Shown: positions 5,613-7,342 of the stretch, piece by piece
Numbering within the stretch: the first letter of the stretch is position 1
How the letters are laid out: the number at the start of each line of letters is the position of its first letter
DNA from: an uncultured Bacilli bacterium
Lineage (GTDB): Bacteria > Bacillota_I > Bacilli_A > RF39 > UBA660
Assembly: GCA_947594675.1 (NCBI GenBank)
Contig: CANQEF010000057.1
Coordinates: forward strand, 1 to 7,342
Direction of reading: 5' to 3'
DNA: 7,342 bases
Notes under the pieces: generated by a model
What the model was told of the DNA's origin: nothing
The model's database searches: none
The model's input: the letters and a program-made list of their open reading frames with translations, nothing else
Position numbers and translations under genes: made by a program

Positions 5613-6123
5613 TTTGCTAGTGCTATTAATTTGTTTTTTATTATTTGCTGGTTGTGGCGAACAGGAAATTGTTAATGATGAAGTTACTAGTAATAATCAA
5701 AGTATTGATGATGTTGAAGATTTACAGAGTAAGGTAGGTACTTTAAAATGTACTAGGAGTGCTACTGCTAATAATGCTGAACCATTTTTTAATTATACTT
5801 TAGATTATAAAGATGATGAAATTTTACGAATAGATTCTATAGAAGGAATTAAGTCAAGCGATAGTGCTATTTTAGATGAATATGAGAAGGCTTATAAAGA
5901 TATAAGTAGTCATTATGAAGGGTTAAAATATTATGATGTTCATGTTATAAGGGAAACTGATAAGGTAACATGGAATTCTGTTATTAATTATGAAAAGGTA
6001 GATATTGATGCTTTGGTTAACTTGGAAGGAGAAACTGATAATATTTTTGAGGATGGAAAAGCAAAACTTTCTTTGTGGTTAGATTTGGCTAAGAAAGTTG
6101 GTACTACTTGTACAGAAGAGTAG
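5599..6123 (+). CDS. Lipoprotein, resembling the DUF1307/YehR type
   Basis: The protein begins MKKISLLVLLICFLLFAGC: a short basic N-terminus, a hydrophobic core, and a lipobox ending in Cys19, so a lipid-anchored extracytoplasmic protein cleaved by signal peptidase II. An ATG at 5590 is in frame, but GAGGA (5583-5587) lies too close to it and 11 nt from the ATG at 5599, which is preferred (174 residues). After an acidic Asn-rich linker (20-45), the domain runs from GTLKCTRS (48-54) to GTTCTEE (168-174). Cys51 and Cys171 bracket it and could form a disulfide. The GTLKCTR...Y.LDYKDDEI layout resembles DUF1307/YehR lipoproteins by memory only; ligand and role are unknown. The gene overlaps the DUF1003 stop by 14 nt and ends 9 nt before a tRNA. 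Confidence 0.88.
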   Translation: MKKISLLVLLICFLLFAGCGEQEIVNDEVTSNNQSIDDVEDLQSKVGTLKCTRSATANNAEPFFNYTLDYKDDEILRIDSIEGIKSSDSAILDEYEKAYKDISSHYEGLKYYDVHVIRETDKVTWNSVINYEKVDIDALVNLEGETDNIFEDGKAKLSLWLDLAKKVGTTCTEE

Positions 6124-6132
6124 TAGTTTTTT

Positions 6133-6208
6133 GTTCTAGTAGTTTAACTGGATAAAATATTTCCCTCCGACGGAAACGATATGGGTTCGACTCCCATCTG
6201 GAACACCA
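6133..6208 (+). tRNA. tRNA-Arg (anticodon CCG)
   Basis: A full 76-nt cloverleaf. The acceptor GTTCTAG (6133-6139) pairs with CTGGAAC (6198-6204), with one G-T wobble. Discriminator A6205 and an encoded CCA (6206-6208) follow. The D arm is GTTT/AAAT (6142-6145/6155-6158) with a GG-containing loop. The anticodon stem is TTTCC/GGAAA (6160-6164/6172-6176) with loop CTCCGAC, giving anticodon CCG (6167-6169) for CGG codons. The variable loop has 4 nt. The T arm is ATGGG-TTCGACT-CCCAT (6181-6197). It begins 9 nt after the lipoprotein stop with no clear promoter between, and a terminator follows at 6243-6269. Confidence 0.95.
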
Positions 6209-6220
6209 GATAGATAGAAA

Positions 6221-6235
6221 CTCGAAAAATTCGGG
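6221..6235 (+). other. Small hairpin in the tRNA 3' trailer
   Basis: CTCGAA (6221-6226) pairs with TTCGGG (6230-6235), with one wobble, around a 3-nt AAA loop. It lies between the tRNA CCA end and the terminator. It has no T-run of its own and may influence 3' processing. Its role is unproven. Confidence 0.4.
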
Positions 6236-6242
6236 GTAAGAG

Positions 6243-6269
6243 AAAACGGCTTGTAGAAAGGCCGTTTTT
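6243..6269 (+). terminator. Strong Rho-independent terminator after tRNA-Arg
   Basis: AAAACGGC (6243-6250) pairs perfectly with GCCGTTTT (6261-6268). Two further inner pairs (T-G, T-A) give a stem of about 10 bp and a 6-nt loop, and the T-run spans 6265-6269. It closes the tRNA transcript and probably the whole operon. The A-rich 5' arm could allow some function on the opposite strand. Confidence 0.9.
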
Positions 6270-6433
6270 ATGTTGTATGTATTTGTAAGAAAGCTTTTAT
6301 ATTAAATTTTTATAATTGAAAAACGTGGTTATGTCAAAACAATAAAAAGATGATGATAGAAATAGATAATAAGTGATAGTTAATAGTTAATTTTTAATTA
6401 TTATTGGCAGTAATCTTATTTACTTGTATTTTT

Positions 6434-6457
6434 AAAAAGACACCAGATTAAACTGAT
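6434..6457 (-). terminator. Weak terminator candidate for the GDPD gene
   Basis: On the minus strand, ATCAG pairs with CTGGT (plus-strand 6453-6457 and 6442-6446, one wobble) around a 6-nt loop. GTC and T5 (plus-strand A-run 6434-6438) follow. The stem is only 5 bp. The position, about 25 nt after the stop, fits. The rest of the 6270-6481 convergent gap holds no gene I can support; it also contains an 11-bp direct repeat, GTATTTTTAAA, at 6426-6436 and 6462-6472. Confidence 0.4.
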
Positions 6458-6481
6458 TTAAGTATTTTTAAAGAAAACATT

Positions 6482-7204
6482 TTATTCTGAAAAGGGTAGG
6501 TTACATATATAACCAATATTTTTTTCATTATAAGTTATTTCTTTTATTTCTTTACGACTTTTAATGGTCCATATTAGAATGGGAATTTTTTTAGAAAGTT
6601 TTTGCCATTTCTTTTTAATAATTAGTTTTTTTGATATGGCTAAAAAATCTGGTTTGCAAAGATTGATTATAAAATTACTTTTCATTAGGAGATTGATTAG
6701 TTTATTTTCAGTATAATGATCAGTTATTAATAAGCCTCTTGGTATGGAAGGAGCGTTTTTCTTGAGCCAGACAACAATTTTGGGATTAAAAGATTTTACT
6801 ATATAATTTTTGGGATAAGTATTTAAGGTTTCCATTAATATTTTACAGGTTTTTTCAATACGATTTGTATTTTTTATTTCAATGTCTAGGAGTACTTTGC
6901 CTTGTATAAGATTTAAAACTTCTTGGAGAGTTGGTATTTTCTCTTGAGTGTCTTGTAAAGTATACTTACTAATTTCTTGATAGGTTAGGTCTTGCAAAAA
7001 AAGATTTTTATTAGTCATACGTGAGAGATTATAGTCATGAAATACTACAAGGATGTTATCTTTGGTTAGTTGGACATCTAATTCTATAGGTCTATTTTCT
7101 TTAAGACTAGTTTTAAAAGCTAAGAGTGAATTTTCTGGTATTTTATTGGTATGATTACCTCGGTGGGCAATAATAATATTTTCTAGATTGTGAATTTTTT
7201 TCAT
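6482..7204 (-). CDS. Glycerophosphodiester phosphodiesterase (GDPD family)
   Basis: The enzyme hydrolyses glycerophosphodiesters to glycerol-3-phosphate and an alcohol, in phospholipid turnover or headgroup salvage. It is a metal-dependent TIM-barrel protein. Numbered from the ATG at 7210 (242 residues, normal for the short cytoplasmic UgpQ-like type), the signature is complete: HRG at 16-18 (catalytic His16), PENS at 25-28, ELD at 43-45 (metal ligands Glu43, Asp45), HD at 58-59 (catalytic His58), LSRMTN 62-67, IPTLQEVL 92-99, and LDIEIK 108-113 with Glu111 as a further metal ligand. Toward the end, WTIK (~215-218) matches the family WTVN strand. The usual final TDxP appears as CNLP (237-240), a mild deviation. 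There is no signal peptide or membrane segment. Start choice: an AGAAAGAAG-like site is 8 nt from the ATG at 7204 and only 2 nt from that at 7210, so 7204 (240 residues, MKKIHNL) is preferred. Confidence 0.93.
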   Translation of the reverse strand: MKKIHNLENIIIAHRGNHTNKIPENSLLAFKTSLKENRPIELDVQLTKDNILVVFHDYNLSRMTNKNLFLQDLTYQEISKYTLQDTQEKIPTLQEVLNLIQGKVLLDIEIKNTNRIEKTCKILMETLNTYPKNYIVKSFNPKIVVWLKKNAPSIPRGLLITDHYTENKLINLLMKSNFIINLCKPDFLAISKKLIIKKKWQKLSKKIPILIWTIKSRKEIKEITYNEKNIGYICNLPFSE

Positions 7205-7265
7205 ATACATTTCTTCTTTCTAATAAAGTATATTTGTGAAGTATAGATTTATTCTCTTTTAAGTG

Positions 7266-7295
7266 ATTATATCATACGGCAGACGATGTCCGCAA
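7266..7295 (-). promoter_or_regulatory. Promoter of the GDPD gene
   Basis: On the minus strand there is a perfect TATAAT (plus-strand 7266-7271) preceded by TGA (7272-7274), forming an extended -10. TTGCGG (7290-7295) is a partial -35 at 18-bp spacing. Transcription would begin near 7259, giving a leader of about 55 nt. Confidence 0.75.
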
Positions 7296-7308
7296 CCTAA
7301 CTATTATT

Positions 7309-7339
7309 AAAAAAAGCAAACCTCCTTGAAATAGTTTGC
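7309..7339 (-). terminator. Terminator of a minus-strand gene lying beyond the window
   Basis: On the minus strand, GCAAAC (plus-strand 7334-7339) pairs perfectly with GTTTGC (7316-7321) across a 12-nt loop. A run of seven T (plus-strand A 7309-7315) follows. It lies just upstream of the GDPD promoter, so it should end the transcript of an unseen upstream gene and insulate the GDPD gene. Confidence 0.7.
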
Positions 7340-7342
7340 CAA

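Noticed and set aside
6203..6448. ACACCAGAT, the tRNA 3' end, repeated at 6440-6448 as a possible attachment site
   Set aside because: Nine bases is too short for a tRNA attachment repeat, no integrase is present, and only about 200 bp of gene-free DNA lies between. The second copy also fits a terminator stem.
7320..7332. AAGGAGG on the minus strand as a ribosome-binding site
   Set aside because: It lies in the loop and arm of a hairpin with a T7 tail, and no start codon follows at a useful distance.
1..7342. CRISPR array, transposon, toxin-antitoxin or retron-like element
   Set aside because: I saw no spaced direct-repeat array, terminal inverted repeats, transposase, reverse transcriptase or toxin-like small gene pair. 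The repeats present are short tandem or paired elements.
1..7342. Mycoplasma-type genetic code (TGA = Trp), raised because no gene here stops at TGA
   Set aside because: Trp is encoded by TGG in every gene that has it, and eight stop codons are too few to infer loss of TGA as a stop.

Overview
The window is strongly AT-rich, with short intergenic gaps, Shine-Dalgarno sites of the AGGAGG type, sigma-A-like promoters and T-tailed terminators. This suggests a low-GC Firmicutes/Bacilli relative, most like the uncultured gut lineages (RF39-like or other Mollicutes-adjacent Bacilli). That placement is inferred from style and gene types, not from a marker gene. Trp is written TGG in every gene that has one, so the Mycoplasma code is not indicated. 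TAG is an ordinary stop here: one gene ends in TAGTAG and another in TAG-ATT-TAA.

Layout. (1) 1-1771 (+): the 3' end of a large, probably exported surface protein, with a LamG-like lectin domain followed by a formylglycine-generating-enzyme/C-type-lectin-like domain. Its start lies before the window. (2) 1779-3249 (+): a promoter whose -35 box sits inside a perfect palindrome, then a YitT-family membrane protein. One base later comes an unrecognised gene that carries an in-frame TAG and an apparent frameshift in an A8 run. (3) 3267-3958 (+): a strong extended -10 promoter, a 5'-terminal hairpin, an orphan 175-residue protein, tandem repeats and a terminator. (4) 4070-6269 (+): an apparent operon of an HSL-type alpha/beta hydrolase, a DUF1003 membrane protein and a lipoprotein. 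A tRNA-Arg(CCG) starts 9 nt after the last stop codon, and a strong terminator follows. The hydrolase has an unusual start region, with a hairpin between its Shine-Dalgarno and its ATG. (5) 6270-6481: a convergent gap. (6) 6482-7295 (-): a cytoplasmic glycerophosphodiester phosphodiesterase with its own promoter, preceded by the terminator of a further minus-strand gene outside the window.

Most products concern the envelope: a surface adhesin-like protein, two membrane proteins, a lipoprotein, an esterase/lipase-like enzyme and a phospholipid-headgroup phosphodiesterase. No transposase, integrase, CRISPR array, reverse transcriptase or recognisable defence system is present. The most interesting signals are the split ribosome-binding site at 4157-4196, the broken gene at 2717-3249, the DGR-target-like C-terminal fold of the first gene, and the tRNA attached to a protein operon.
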